Source of the DNA: CAYJAD01 sp964372165
Lineage (GTDB): Bacteria; Desulfobacterota; Desulfovibrionia; Desulfovibrionales; Desulfovibrionaceae
Reading direction: 5' to 3'
Assembly: GCA_964372165.1 (NCBI GenBank)
Contig: CAYJPT010000001.1
Location: 1-64,000, forward strand
Length of the DNA stretch: 64,000 nt
The translations under genes were made by a program, and so were the position numbers. This document shows, in pieces, positions 9,796 through 18,004 of this stretch (its first letter is position 1; each line of letters begins with the position of its first letter). The notes under the pieces were generated by a model that saw nothing but the letters and a program-made list of their open reading frames with translations, was not told where the DNA came from and did not search any database.

Positions 9796-10451
9796 TTCAA
9801 TGCTCCCACATAAAAGCCAATAATATGGCTTTTCAATATAAACTATATTAATTAACACATAAAACAAGATTCAGCACAATTAATTGGCACAGACTGATGA
9901 CAAACCCCCTTTCAGGCGTTTGTGCCGCCTAAGGCAGACAAGCTGCCTTGGCAGTAAGGCACGAAAATCATTCGTTTAACGGCGCAAATGAATTGCGCCT
10001 ACTCTTGATTTATCGGCTCGTGCTGACTTTGTCAGCACTCTGAGCACAATTAATTGTGCAGTAGTCTTAAAATATTCAATAAAAGACCACAAAGACAGAA
10101 AAAATATTTTTCACAACATAACAATTCAAACTATACTCAAAAAAATACATATCATATCAAATTCTTATGTGGAATAAAATTACAACTCCAAATTAATTCG
10201 CAAAATGAGCACAGTATAGCATTATTACTTCCTACATTAGAAGTAACATGCTCATCAAAGCTGCAAGGTCTTTGATTTATAAATTATAGGACATTTTATC
10301 ACACTTGTCTATCAAGGCATAGGTTTGCCCAAAACCAAGTTAATATATATTCTTGCCAAAAAGAAAAGTTTGTTGTAAGCATCTTCATTCACGTGCTACA
10401 TGATAACATTGTCAATACAAGCACCATATAAAACTTTGGGAGATAGATGGC
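9796..10451. other. Divergent intergenic region with four successive hairpins
   Basis: About 650 bases separate the divergent PKS-like and oxoamine synthase genes. They hold a hairpin AAGGCAG/CTGCCTT (9931-9949), the nested-hairpin repeat at 9956-10059, and AT-rich DNA from 10060 to 10440. Both promoters must lie here, but no confident -35/-10 pair is seen. A 73-codon open frame inside it looks non-coding. Confidence 0.5.
9956..10059. repeat. Nested-hairpin intergenic repeat, copy A
   Basis: The element begins AAGGCACGAAAATCA and contains three inverted repeats: GGCGCAA/TTGCGCC (9981-9999), GTGCTGAC/GTCAGCAC (10020-10038) and the palindrome GCACAATTAATTGTGC (10044-10059). The first is enclosed by partly complementary CGAAAATCA and TTGATTTATCG. 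A second copy with the same layout is at 17815-17934. Stem sequences differ between copies while most pairing is kept. Confidence 0.6.
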
Positions 10452-11750
10452 ATGAATAAAGAGCAAGAATTGAACACCATGTCCGATGAGCAAATAGAAA
10501 AAAGTGATTCTTCGTTGGAGTTCAATTATGTGCACAAAAAACTTTCCGTTGGTCGAGCTGTGGCCATGGGAAAAAAAATGGGTATTCGCAACCCACTATT
10601 TTTGTGCCACGATAAAGCTGCCAAAGCTTATACCACCATTGAGGGCAAAGAATACCTCAATTTTTCTACCTATGATTACCTAGACATTAATACACATCCT
10701 GAAATAACCGCCGCTGTTACTAAAGCTGCAGAAAAATACGGAACTTCTGCCGGTGCAAGCCGCCTTGTTGGTGGGGAGCGCCCACCACATTTAGAGCTTG
10801 AACGCGCCATTGCAGATTTTTATGAAGTTGATGATAGCATTGTTTACGTAAGTGGCCATGCAACCAATGTTTCAACATTGGGTTTTCTCTTCACCTCGCG
10901 CGATTTAATATTGCATGATAATCTTGCACATAACTCCTTAATGCAAGGAGCTAAGCTTTCATCTGCAACGCGCATGTCTTATACGCATGATAACACCGAC
11001 GCTTTAGAAGCTATATTAAAACAACGCCGTAATGACTTTCGCCATGTAATAATTGTAACTGAAGGCCTTTTTAGCATGGACGGCAATATACCTGATTTAC
11101 CACGCATCGTTGAACTAAAAAAACAATATAATTGTATGCTACTTGTAGACGAAGCACACTCATTAGGTATACTTGGTGCAACAGGGCGTGGTGCACGTGA
11201 GCATTTTAATATTGACCCCAATGATGTTGACATGTGGATGAGCACCCTTAGTAAATCACTGTGTGGTTGCGGGGGTTTTATTGCCGGCAATAAAAAACTT
11301 ATTGAAAACTTAAAGTATGGCTCTCCAGGCTTTGTTTTTAGCGTAGGAATGTCACCTATACTTGCTGTTGCATGCAAAACAGCTCTTGACATAATACAAC
11401 GTGAACCAGAGCGTGTACACAAATTACAACATATTAGTAAGTATTTTCTTGACTATGCCAAAAGCCTCAACCTTGATACTGGTGTTGCACAAGGATATGC
11501 CAATGTTCCAATAATCGTTGGTAATTCTATGGTGACAGGCGTTGTATCCAACGCACTATTAAACCGTGGTATTTACGTTATGCCTATTACTTTCCCGGCA
11601 GTGCAGGAAGGTACAGCAAGACTTCGTTTCTTCTTATCAGCTGCACATTCTGAAGCTGATGTACGAAGAGCACTTGATATTACAGCAGAAGAATTACCAA
11701 AGGCTGCAAAAACCATTGAAGAATGGATTGCAAACAACCCACAAGATTAA
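10452..11750 (+). CDS. Alpha-oxoamine synthase family PLP enzyme (AONS/KBL/SPT-like)
   Basis: This PLP-dependent enzyme (432 aa) belongs to the family that condenses an amino acid with an acyl thioester and loses CO2 (8-amino-7-oxononanoate synthase, serine palmitoyltransferase, PKS-linked oxoamine synthases). Visible motifs are the PLP-lysine in TLSKSLCGCGGF (Lys268), VDEAHSLG (Asp233) and the substrate loop HDNLAHNSLMQG. An N-terminal extension of about 45 residues precedes the fold. No biotin genes are nearby. The divergent neighbour is the ketosynthase-less PKS-like protein, so this enzyme is a good candidate for the C-C bond-forming, chain-releasing step on its carrier domain. The start at 10452 has GGGAG 9 bases upstream. 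Family is secure; substrate is inferred. Confidence 0.88.
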   Translation: MNKEQELNTMSDEQIEKSDSSLEFNYVHKKLSVGRAVAMGKKMGIRNPLFLCHDKAAKAYTTIEGKEYLNFSTYDYLDINTHPEITAAVTKAAEKYGTSAGASRLVGGERPPHLELERAIADFYEVDDSIVYVSGHATNVSTLGFLFTSRDLILHDNLAHNSLMQGAKLSSATRMSYTHDNTDALEAILKQRRNDFRHVIIVTEGLFSMDGNIPDLPRIVELKKQYNCMLLVDEAHSLGILGATGRGAREHFNIDPNDVDMWMSTLSKSLCGCGGFIAGNKKLIENLKYGSPGFVFSVGMSPILAVACKTALDIIQREPERVHKLQHISKYFLDYAKSLNLDTGVAQGYANVPIIVGNSMVTGVVSNALLNRGIYVMPITFPAVQEGTARLRFFLSAAHSEADVRRALDITAEELPKAAKTIEEWIANNPQD

Positions 11751-11940
11751 GTATTCACTTTAACAAGATAATTTTCACACTTTGTGCTATGCACTTAATG
11801 AATATTATTTATTAGTGAACATTTTTTAGTAAAAAAATACTGCGCATCGTTATATTATGTTTCTTTTTGTCAAACAATGTACAGGCAAAAAGCTAGTGAA
11901 ACATTCAAAAATTACAGTATAAAATACAAATTTATGACAA

Positions 11941-11980
11941 TTGAAGACCTCTGCGCAATCTATTGTGCAGAGGTCTTCAA
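11941..11980. repeat. 40-base near-perfect palindrome
   Basis: Two 19-base arms (TTGAAGACCTCTGCGCAAT and its complement with one G-U type change) are separated by only CT. It lies between the oxoamine synthase stop and asnB. There is no T-run on either side, so it is not a canonical terminator. The stem sequence CTCTGCACAAT recurs at other intergenic sites in this window. Confidence 0.75.
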
Positions 11981-12024
11981 TCTTAAAAATACAAATATGT
12001 CATTGGGCATAATATGGAGTTACT

Positions 12025-13944
12025 ATGTGTGGCATAGCAGGTTTTTATCAACTTGATGGGCAAAATTTACCGCATGAAGCCTCTACATGGCTAAAAAATA
12101 TGACAGACGCCATAAACTATCGTGGCCCAGACGGTGAGGGACAATGGATTGATGGTGCTGTTGCTCTAGGGCATAGGCGCCTTTCTATAATTGACCTAAA
12201 AACTGGTGCGCAGCCTATGTCAGATGCCTCTGACCAAGTATGGGTTACCTTCAATGGTGAAATATATAATTTTCCAGCACTACGTGAAGAATTAAAAGCA
12301 CGCGGTTGCACCTTTCGCACAAACTCAGATACAGAAGTTATACTATATGCTTGGCAAGAATGGGGTAAGGATTGTGTGCAGCATTTTGAAGGCATGTTTG
12401 CCTTTGTCTTATATGATAAAAGACAAAAAATCCTTTTTTGCGCTAGGGATCGTTTTGGGAAAAAACCTTTCTATTACACGATTCAACAGGGTCGCTTTAT
12501 TTTTGCCTCAGAACTTACAGCTATAAAATGCTTTCCAAACTTGAGCTTAAGTGTAAAGCCACAATCTCTTATGCGTTATTTAGCATATGAGTATGCGCCA
12601 ACACCTGAGTGCATTTATACCGAAGTGCAAAAACTGCCTCCTTCACACAGCCTCATGCTATGTGAAGGAAAAACAACACTGTCGCGCTATTGGGAAATAC
12701 CAACGCCGCTTGAAAATGTCACAGTTTCTGAAGATGACCTTGCAAGTGAGCTTTGCCACCTGCTAGACAAAGCTGTGGAGCGGCGCATGATAAGTGATGT
12801 GCCACTTGGTGTTTTTCTATCCGGTGGTATTGATTCTTCAATAATCACAGCCCTAATGGCTGGCAAAGCTGATAAAATAAAAACATTTTCCATAGGGTTT
12901 AAAGAAGCAAGCTATGATGAGTCACAATATGCGCGCATTATTGCAAACCACTATACAACCGACCATTGCGAGCACATACTATCCGCCGATTATTGCGCAG
13001 AAATTTTGCCAGATGTTATAAGTCGTCTTGATGAGCCTATGGCTGACGCATCTGTTGCGCCAACATATTTATTATCAGAGCTTACCCGAAAGCATGTTAC
13101 TGTGGCCCTTGGCGGTGACGGATCAGATGAATTATTTGCAGGCTATGAACATTTTATTGGCTTAAAAGTTGCTGAACATTACAACAAATGGCCTTCATTG
13201 TTGCGTAAAGGAATTGAAGGTATTTCATCAAGTTTACCTGCCAGTTCAAACTATATTAACTTAAACAATGCATTATCTACTTTTCTGGGTGCAGCTTATG
13301 CTCCACCATGGCAAAGAGTACAAAGCTTGCTCACAGCCTTTACCCCTGAAATGCAACAAGATATTTGGAATAAAAATTTTATCAAGGATAACCATGATTT
13401 TTTAGCTTTAGATTCACTTTTTGCACCTACTAAGGAACATTTTTCCCACTGGCCAACCTCCAGCGCAGTGGGCAATGTAGAAAGAGCTGCTTATGTTTAT
13501 GCACGACAATTTCTTGTCGATGATATTTTAACTAAAGTGGATCGCTGCTCAATGTTGAAATCGCTTGAAGTGCGAGCACCATTTTTAGATACACAAGTGG
13601 CAGAATTTGCAGCTAGACTACCACTACAGTATAAACTTAAAGGATTTAAAAGAAAATACTTACTTAAAAAAGCTTGTTCTGGGCTTTTACCCAAGGAAAT
13701 TCTTAATCGCAATAAGCGCGGATTTCAGATTCCAGTGGCCGCATGGTTACGAGGTTCCTTACGCCCCATGGTAGAAGAGTTATTAGGGGAACGCTTTTTG
13801 CAAGAACAAGGTGTATTTAGTGTACCACACATTAAATCACTGGTAGATACGCACATGAGTGGCAAAAAAGATTTACGCAAGCCCCTTTGGACTTTGCTTG
13901 TGCTACAAATGTGGTGGAGGGCAAACAAGCCAAAAATTTTATAA
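12025..13944 (+). CDS. asnB: Asparagine synthetase (glutamine-hydrolysing), class II
   Basis: This enzyme of 639 aa makes asparagine, or an amide on another carboxylate, from ATP and glutamine. The N-terminal glutaminase domain starts MCGIAG, with Cys2 as nucleophile after Met removal, followed by RGPDGEG and the ESDTEV-like NSDTEVILYA region. The C-terminal synthetase domain has the ATP pyrophosphatase loop LSGGIDSS. The length fits the AsnB/AsnO group. The start has GGAG upstream. It may be ordinary asparagine synthesis, or it may tailor the product of the adjacent PKS/oxoamine locus, as AsnB-like enzymes do in some secondary-metabolite clusters. The sequence alone does not decide. Confidence 0.93.
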   Translation: MCGIAGFYQLDGQNLPHEASTWLKNMTDAINYRGPDGEGQWIDGAVALGHRRLSIIDLKTGAQPMSDASDQVWVTFNGEIYNFPALREELKARGCTFRTNSDTEVILYAWQEWGKDCVQHFEGMFAFVLYDKRQKILFCARDRFGKKPFYYTIQQGRFIFASELTAIKCFPNLSLSVKPQSLMRYLAYEYAPTPECIYTEVQKLPPSHSLMLCEGKTTLSRYWEIPTPLENVTVSEDDLASELCHLLDKAVERRMISDVPLGVFLSGGIDSSIITALMAGKADKIKTFSIGFKEASYDESQYARIIANHYTTDHCEHILSADYCAEILPDVISRLDEPMADASVAPTYLLSELTRKHVTVALGGDGSDELFAGYEHFIGLKVAEHYNKWPSLLRKGIEGISSSLPASSNYINLNNALSTFLGAAYAPPWQRVQSLLTAFTPEMQQDIWNKNFIKDNHDFLALDSLFAPTKEHFSHWPTSSAVGNVERAAYVYARQFLVDDILTKVDRCSMLKSLEVRAPFLDTQVAEFAARLPLQYKLKGFKRKYLLKKACSGLLPKEILNRNKRGFQIPVAAWLRGSLRPMVEELLGERFLQEQGVFSVPHIKSLVDTHMSGKKDLRKPLWTLLVLQMWWRANKPKIL

Positions 13945-13990
13945 ACAGTCTTTTTAATTATAAAATACAGACTGTTCACTGGAGGAAGCT

Positions 13991-14620
13991 ATGTTTAAAC
14001 GTCTAATTTTTACTGCACTATTATGCCTTATTATGGTTGTGCCTGCTGCGGCAGAAACTTCCGGATTTTATGCTGGAGGTAAATTTATTTACTCCTATCA
14101 AACTTCTTGGGGCGGTGGATTATTTAGTGAATCCTACTCTCAAAGTGTCACTGGTGGTGGTTTTTTTGCAGGCTATGATTTTTATCAACAAAGTGACCTA
14201 CCCATACGTGCTGAAATAGAATATGCTTTTCGTGGAAACCTTTATAAGGAAGATAATGCATCAGGCTACGCATCAGAAACTTTTTATAATATGCAAACAT
14301 TATTAGTTAATTTTTATTATGACTTTTACAATGAAAGTTCCTTTACCCCCTATGTAGGTGCAGGTTTAGGTGTTGGATTTATGAATGGTAATTATAAATT
14401 TGATGTATCCGGAAGCAGTTTTGAAGGTAGTATGACCGACACAGTGCTTGCCTGGCATGTAGGTGGCGGTGTTGGCTATGCCATAACAGATAGAATTACT
14501 GCTGACCTTGGTTATCGCTATCAAACCTTTGGCAGTAGCTACAAAGATTCCAACAATCAAGAGTTTGAAACTTCCACCAGCGGCCATGAAATAAGCCTTG
14601 GTGTACGCTTTAACTTCTAA
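13991..14620 (+). CDS. Outer-membrane beta-barrel protein (opacity/OmpW-like)
   Basis: The product is 209 aa with a clear signal peptide (MFKRLIFTALL...VPAAAET). It is followed by alternating hydrophobic/polar beta strands rich in Gly, Tyr and Phe, and it ends in a terminal Phe (GVRFNF), the usual signature for outer-membrane barrel assembly. The size suggests an 8-stranded porin-like barrel. It follows asnB by 46 bases with its own GGAGG site and is probably co-transcribed. A strong bidirectional terminator follows. The specific role is unknown; it could be a structural surface protein or an accessory to the export locus. Confidence 0.85.
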   Translation: MFKRLIFTALLCLIMVVPAAAETSGFYAGGKFIYSYQTSWGGGLFSESYSQSVTGGGFFAGYDFYQQSDLPIRAEIEYAFRGNLYKEDNASGYASETFYNMQTLLVNFYYDFYNESSFTPYVGAGLGVGFMNGNYKFDVSGSSFEGSMTDTVLAWHVGGGVGYAITDRITADLGYRYQTFGSSYKDSNNQEFETSTSGHEISLGVRFNF

Positions 14621-14628
14621 AATCATCC

Positions 14629-14644
14629 GCACAATAAATTGTGC
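14629..14644. repeat. GCACAAT palindrome downstream of the barrel gene
   Basis: GCACAATAAATTGTGC begins 8 bases past the stop codon. It is nearly identical to the palindrome at 10044-10059 and to the centre of the 40-base palindrome at 11941. It belongs to the recurring intergenic hairpin family. Confidence 0.55.
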
Positions 14645-14670
14645 AGAAGTCTAAAATTTCATTAACAAAA

Positions 14671-14710
14671 CAAAAAGGTCTCTACGGCAAATGCTGTGGA
14701 GACCTTTTTG
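14671..14710. terminator. Bidirectional rho-independent terminator
   Basis: Perfect 12-base arms CAAAAAGGTCTC and GAGACCTTTTTG extend further inward with wobble pairs. There are T-runs on both strands. It sits between the convergent barrel-protein gene (+) and lepA (-) and can serve both. Confidence 0.9.
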
Positions 14711-14778
14711 TTTAAATGTATAAAACTTTTATATCAAATCCTTAACATATAAGACTACTCAATACCAACACCAGGATA

Positions 14779-16584
14779 TTAATCATCACCCACTTGTAGG
14801 GCAGCTAAAAATGCTTCTTGCGGTAATTCAACATTACCCATACGCTTCATACGTTTTTTGCCTTCTTTTTGTTTTTCAAGCAATTTACGTTTACGTGTAA
14901 TATCACCGCCATAGCATTTTGCAGTAACATTTTTTCTAAATGCAGACACCGTTTCACGGGCAATAACTTTTTGCCCAATGGCTGCTTGAATGGCTACTTC
15001 AAAAAGTTGACGAGGAATGGTGCGCTTAAGCTTTAAGGCTAAAGCTCTGCCATAATGATAAGATTTATCCTTATGTACAATAACAGCTAAGGCATCAACT
15101 GCTTCGCCATTTAATAAAATATCAAGTCGTACTAAGTTTGAAGCGCGATACTCAATGAATTCATAATCCATTGAAGCATAACCCTTAGTGCCAGACTTTA
15201 AACGATCAAAAAAATCAAATACAATTTCTGCAAAGGGCAATTCATAGGTAATAACCACACGATTAGTTGCTAAGTAGTGTAAGTTTTTTTGCAGCCCGCG
15301 TTTTTCTTCACATAATTTAAAAACATTACCCACAAAGTCATTGGGTACATGTATATCCATTTTAACAAAAGGTTCATAAAGTGTTGCAATTTTTGTGGCA
15401 TCTGGCAACTTTGACGGATTATCTATATCAAGGGTTTTGTCATCAACTGTTTCAACCTTATAGATAACTGACGGTGCAGTTGCAATTAATTGCACCTCAA
15501 ACTCTCGTTCAAGTCGCTCTTGTATAATTTCCATATGCAAAAGCCCCAAAAAACCACAACGAAATCCAAAACCAAGAGCTTGTGACGTTTCCGGCTCATA
15601 AGAAAAAGCTGAGTCATTAAGTTGTAATTTTTCCAATGCAGCTTTTAGCGTTTCATAATCGTCTGATTCTGATGGATAAAGCCCACAAAAAACCATGGGC
15701 TGAACTTCTTTAAAACCTGGTACAGCCTCAGTTGCTGGCTCATCACGCAATGTAATAGTATCACCTACCTTGGCATCACCAAGCTCTTTTATACTGCCAC
15801 ATAAAAAACCTACCTCACCGGCGGATAATTGTGGCACATCTTGAGCCTCAGGAGAAAAAACTCCCAAGCGCAAAACTTCGTATTCCTTACCCGTAGCCAT
15901 AAGTTTGATACGGTCATTTTTACGAATTGTACCATCAACAATGCGAAAAAGCACTACAACACCTTGATAGCTATCATACCAAGAGTCAAAAATAAGTGCT
16001 TTTAATGGAGCTTGCCCATCACCTTCTGGGGCAGGTAAGCGACGAATTAAAGCCTCAAGTACCTCTGCAACACCTTCGCCTGTTTTAGCAGACACAGGTA
16101 AAGCCTCGGTACAATCAAGCCCTATAGATTCCTCAATTTCTTCTTTAACTCTATCTACGTCTGCACTTGGCAAATCAATTTTATTTAAAACAGGAATAAT
16201 TTCATGGTCATGATCAAGTGCCAAATATACATTGGCAAGGGTTTGAGCTTCCACACCCTGAGTTGCATCAACTACAAGCAAAGCACCATCGCATGCTGCA
16301 AGGGAGCGAGAAACCTCATAGTTAAAGTCCACATGTCCTGGTGTATCAATTAGATTTAATATATATTCATCACCAGTTGCAGACTTAAAAGGTATGCGCA
16401 CCGTTTGTGCTTTAATGGTAATTCCGCGTTCACGCTCAAGATCCATCTTATCAAGATATTGATCGCGCTTTTCCCGCTCGGAGACCAATTTTGTGACTTC
16501 CAAAATACGGTCTGCTAGTGTAGACTTACCGTGGTCAATATGGGCAATTATAGAAAAGTTTCGTATGTGTTCTTGTTTTGGCAT
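14779..16584 (-). CDS. lepA: Elongation factor 4 (LepA), ribosome back-translocase GTPase
   Basis: This translational GTPase of about 600 aa acts on stalled or mistranslocated ribosomes. Motifs in order are HIDHGKST (P-loop), RGITIKAQT (switch I), DTPGHVDF (G3) and NKIDLP (G4). They are followed by domains II-V and the LepA-specific C-terminal region, rich in basic residues ([20 protein letters not shown]). I use the Met at 16584 because the family starts at [15 protein letters not shown]; the upstream in-frame ATG at 16614 would add 10 odd residues. It is monocistronic and shares the terminator at 14671-14710. Identification is secure. Confidence 0.96.
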   Translation of the reverse strand: MPKQEHIRNFSIIAHIDHGKSTLADRILEVTKLVSEREKRDQYLDKMDLERERGITIKAQTVRIPFKSATGDEYILNLIDTPGHVDFNYEVSRSLAACDGALLVVDATQGVEAQTLANVYLALDHDHEIIPVLNKIDLPSADVDRVKEEIEESIGLDCTEALPVSAKTGEGVAEVLEALIRRLPAPEGDGQAPLKALIFDSWYDSYQGVVVLFRIVDGTIRKNDRIKLMATGKEYEVLRLGVFSPEAQDVPQLSAGEVGFLCGSIKELGDAKVGDTITLRDEPATEAVPGFKEVQPMVFCGLYPSESDDYETLKAALEKLQLNDSAFSYEPETSQALGFGFRCGFLGLLHMEIIQERLEREFEVQLIATAPSVIYKVETVDDKTLDIDNPSKLPDATKIATLYEPFVKMDIHVPNDFVGNVFKLCEEKRGLQKNLHYLATNRVVITYELPFAEIVFDFFDRLKSGTKGYASMDYEFIEYRASNLVRLDILLNGEAVDALAVIVHKDKSYHYGRALALKLKRTIPRQLFEVAIQAAIGQKVIARETVSAFRKNVTAKCYGGDITRKRKLLEKQKEGKKRMKRMGNVELPQEAFLAALQVGDD

Positions 16585-16729
16585 AACATTGAATGTTAGC
16601 GTAAATATGCACAAAAGTCCAAACTTGTTTTTGCATGTTTTTTACAAAGACACTCAGCATATACATTCTTTTATTTCAACACCTTGCCTTTACATTAATG
16701 TTTTTTTTAACATGAGTACCATAATACAC

Positions 16730-16920
16730 TTAAGGAAACGCATATTAAATTAACGAGTCAAAAAACATATTGTGCGTTTCCTTGCAAAGTAGGCAATTGT
16801 GCCTGCTTTGCACGCCGAATGAGAGCAAAAAACCACGTTTTTTTGCGTCCCACAGGGCGAATGAAGGCAGTGTGCCTTTCTGATTTATGCTGCTTGCAGA
16901 ATAAATCAGCATTTCCTTAA
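16730..16920. repeat. MITE-like element 1 (TTAAGGAAA inverted termini, 191 bp)
   Basis: The element is bounded by TTAAGGAAACGC at the left and GCATTTCCTTAA at the right. The first 53 bases are themselves an inverted repeat (AAGGAAACGC...GCGTTTCCTT). Inside are a CAAAGTAGGCA/TGCCTGCTTTG palindrome, a GCAAAAAACC...TTTTTTGC hairpin and an extra segment at about 16860-16908. The first roughly 130 bases match the element at 33816-33953 read in reverse. It carries no gene and ends 12 bases before the glycosylase start. Confidence 0.8.
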
Positions 16921-16932
16921 TTTGGAGCTTAT

Positions 16933-17574
16933 ATGTATTTTAATTATGACGACCATGCTATAGCACATTTAAAAAAGCGTGATACTGCACTTTCAAAAGC
17001 CATTGAACAAATAGGGCATATTAATCGCGAAGTTAATTCAGATATTTTTACTTCCATTATAAAGCACATTGTAGGTCAGCAAATATCTACTGTTGCTCAG
17101 GAAACAATTTACACAAGGCTTACCGAAAAATTTTCTTGCCTTGATGCCTCTAGTTTGTGTGCTTGCCCACGAGATGAATTGCAAGCATGTGGACTCAGCT
17201 TTAGAAAGGTAGATTACATCCAAGATTTTGCAAGAAAAGTACGTGGTAATGAATTCTGTGTAACAAGCCTTGCCCAAATGTCTGATGATCAAGTAATTGA
17301 ACAACTAAGTGCACTTAGAGGCATTGGAGTTTGGACAGCAGAAATGCTATTACTTTTTTGCCTACAAAGACCAGATGTTGTAAGCTTTGGTGATTTAGCA
17401 ATTCTACGTGGCATGCGCATGCTTTATCGTCATCGTAAAATTGATAAAAAATTATTTGCTAAATATGCAAAACGGTATTCGCCCTATGGCTCTGTTGCAA
17501 GTTTATATCTTTGGGCCATTGCCGGCGGAGCAATGCCAGAACTTACTGACCCTGCACCAAAAAAGAAAGCATAG
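16933..17574 (+). CDS. alkA: DNA-3-methyladenine glycosylase II (AlkA-like, HhH-GPD)
   Basis: This base-excision repair glycosylase of 213 aa would remove alkylated purines from DNA. The helix-hairpin-helix is at about 125-145 (LSALRGIGVWTAEMLLL), followed by the catalytic Asp154 in VSFGDLAI. The protein lacks the N-terminal domain of E. coli AlkA, as many short bacterial homologues do. A GGAG site lies just past the end of the adjacent repeat element, so the insertion is immediately upstream of the translation signal and may carry or disrupt its promoter. A strong terminator follows at 17665. The symbol is used for the family. Confidence 0.85.
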   Translation: MYFNYDDHAIAHLKKRDTALSKAIEQIGHINREVNSDIFTSIIKHIVGQQISTVAQETIYTRLTEKFSCLDASSLCACPRDELQACGLSFRKVDYIQDFARKVRGNEFCVTSLAQMSDDQVIEQLSALRGIGVWTAEMLLLFCLQRPDVVSFGDLAILRGMRMLYRHRKIDKKLFAKYAKRYSPYGSVASLYLWAIAGGAMPELTDPAPKKKA

Positions 17575-17664
17575 CTATGTATTAAATGCTATAAAATTGC
17601 AGTGACGCACATTTCATGCTTTGTTTCTGATAATTTATCTAAAAAAATAAGTATACAACAAACA

Positions 17665-17707
17665 AAATTGCCAGAAAATAGCTTTTGATACTATTTTCTG
17701 GCAATTT
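17665..17707 (+). terminator. Terminator of the glycosylase gene
   Basis: Perfect 17-base arms (AAATTGCCAGAAAATAG and complement) with a 9-base loop end in TTT. The stem shares CCAGAAA with the terminators at 703, 22524 and 27667. Confidence 0.8.
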
Positions 17708-17814
17708 TACTAATATTTTATAATACTGAAAGCTCTGCACAATTGTTTTCAGATATGAATTAATGGTTAAAACTTAAAATCTACTTAAACACCACAGCCA
17801 AGCGTACAGAGCGA

Positions 17815-17934
17815 AAGGCACGAAAATCAATCACTTAACGGTGAAGCAAAGCTCCACCTATTCTTGATTTTCGGTTGCGCTGATTAACGTCAACGCTCTA
17901 TGAACCTCTACATAATGAGTTATGCAGAGGTTTC
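17815..17934. repeat. Nested-hairpin intergenic repeat, copy B
   Basis: It starts AAGGCACGAAAATCA like copy A. An outer stem CGAAAATCAA (17821-17830) / TTGATTTTCG (17864-17873) encloses GGTGAAGC/GCTCCACC. Then come GCGCTGA/TCAACGC (17877-17896) and a terminal hairpin, CCTCTACATAA/TTATGCAGAGG (17902-17934). Layout matches copy A; arm sequences differ. Confidence 0.6.
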
Positions 17935-17969
17935 AATACTGTTATTTTATTTACGTAATTCGCACACAT

Positions 17970-18004
17970 TTAAGGAAACCCTGATTAAATCAGCATTTCC
18001 TTAA
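17970..18004. repeat. Minimal TTAAGGAAA element (35 bp) at the cobA-hemD stop
   Basis: TTAAGGAAA at the left and TTTCCTTAA at the right flank a CTGATT/AATCAG stem. The minus-strand stop codon of cobA-hemD (18001-18003) lies inside the terminal TTAA. It appears to be a reduced member of the element family at 16730 and 33816. Confidence 0.7.

Noticed and set aside
10054..10275. 73-codon open frame upstream of the oxoamine synthase
   Set aside because: No ribosome binding site, biased composition (Asn/Gln/Lys from AT-rich DNA), and it begins inside a hairpin repeat. It is treated as chance.
9868..10451. Hidden ketosynthase or broken PKS 5' end
   Set aside because: All frames here are short and filled with repeats; no KS motif (such as a Cys nucleophile DTACSS-type line) can be read.
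16721..16935. Target-site duplication around the 191-bp element
   Set aside because: Flanks do not match beyond the shared TTAA ends, unlike the copy at 33816.
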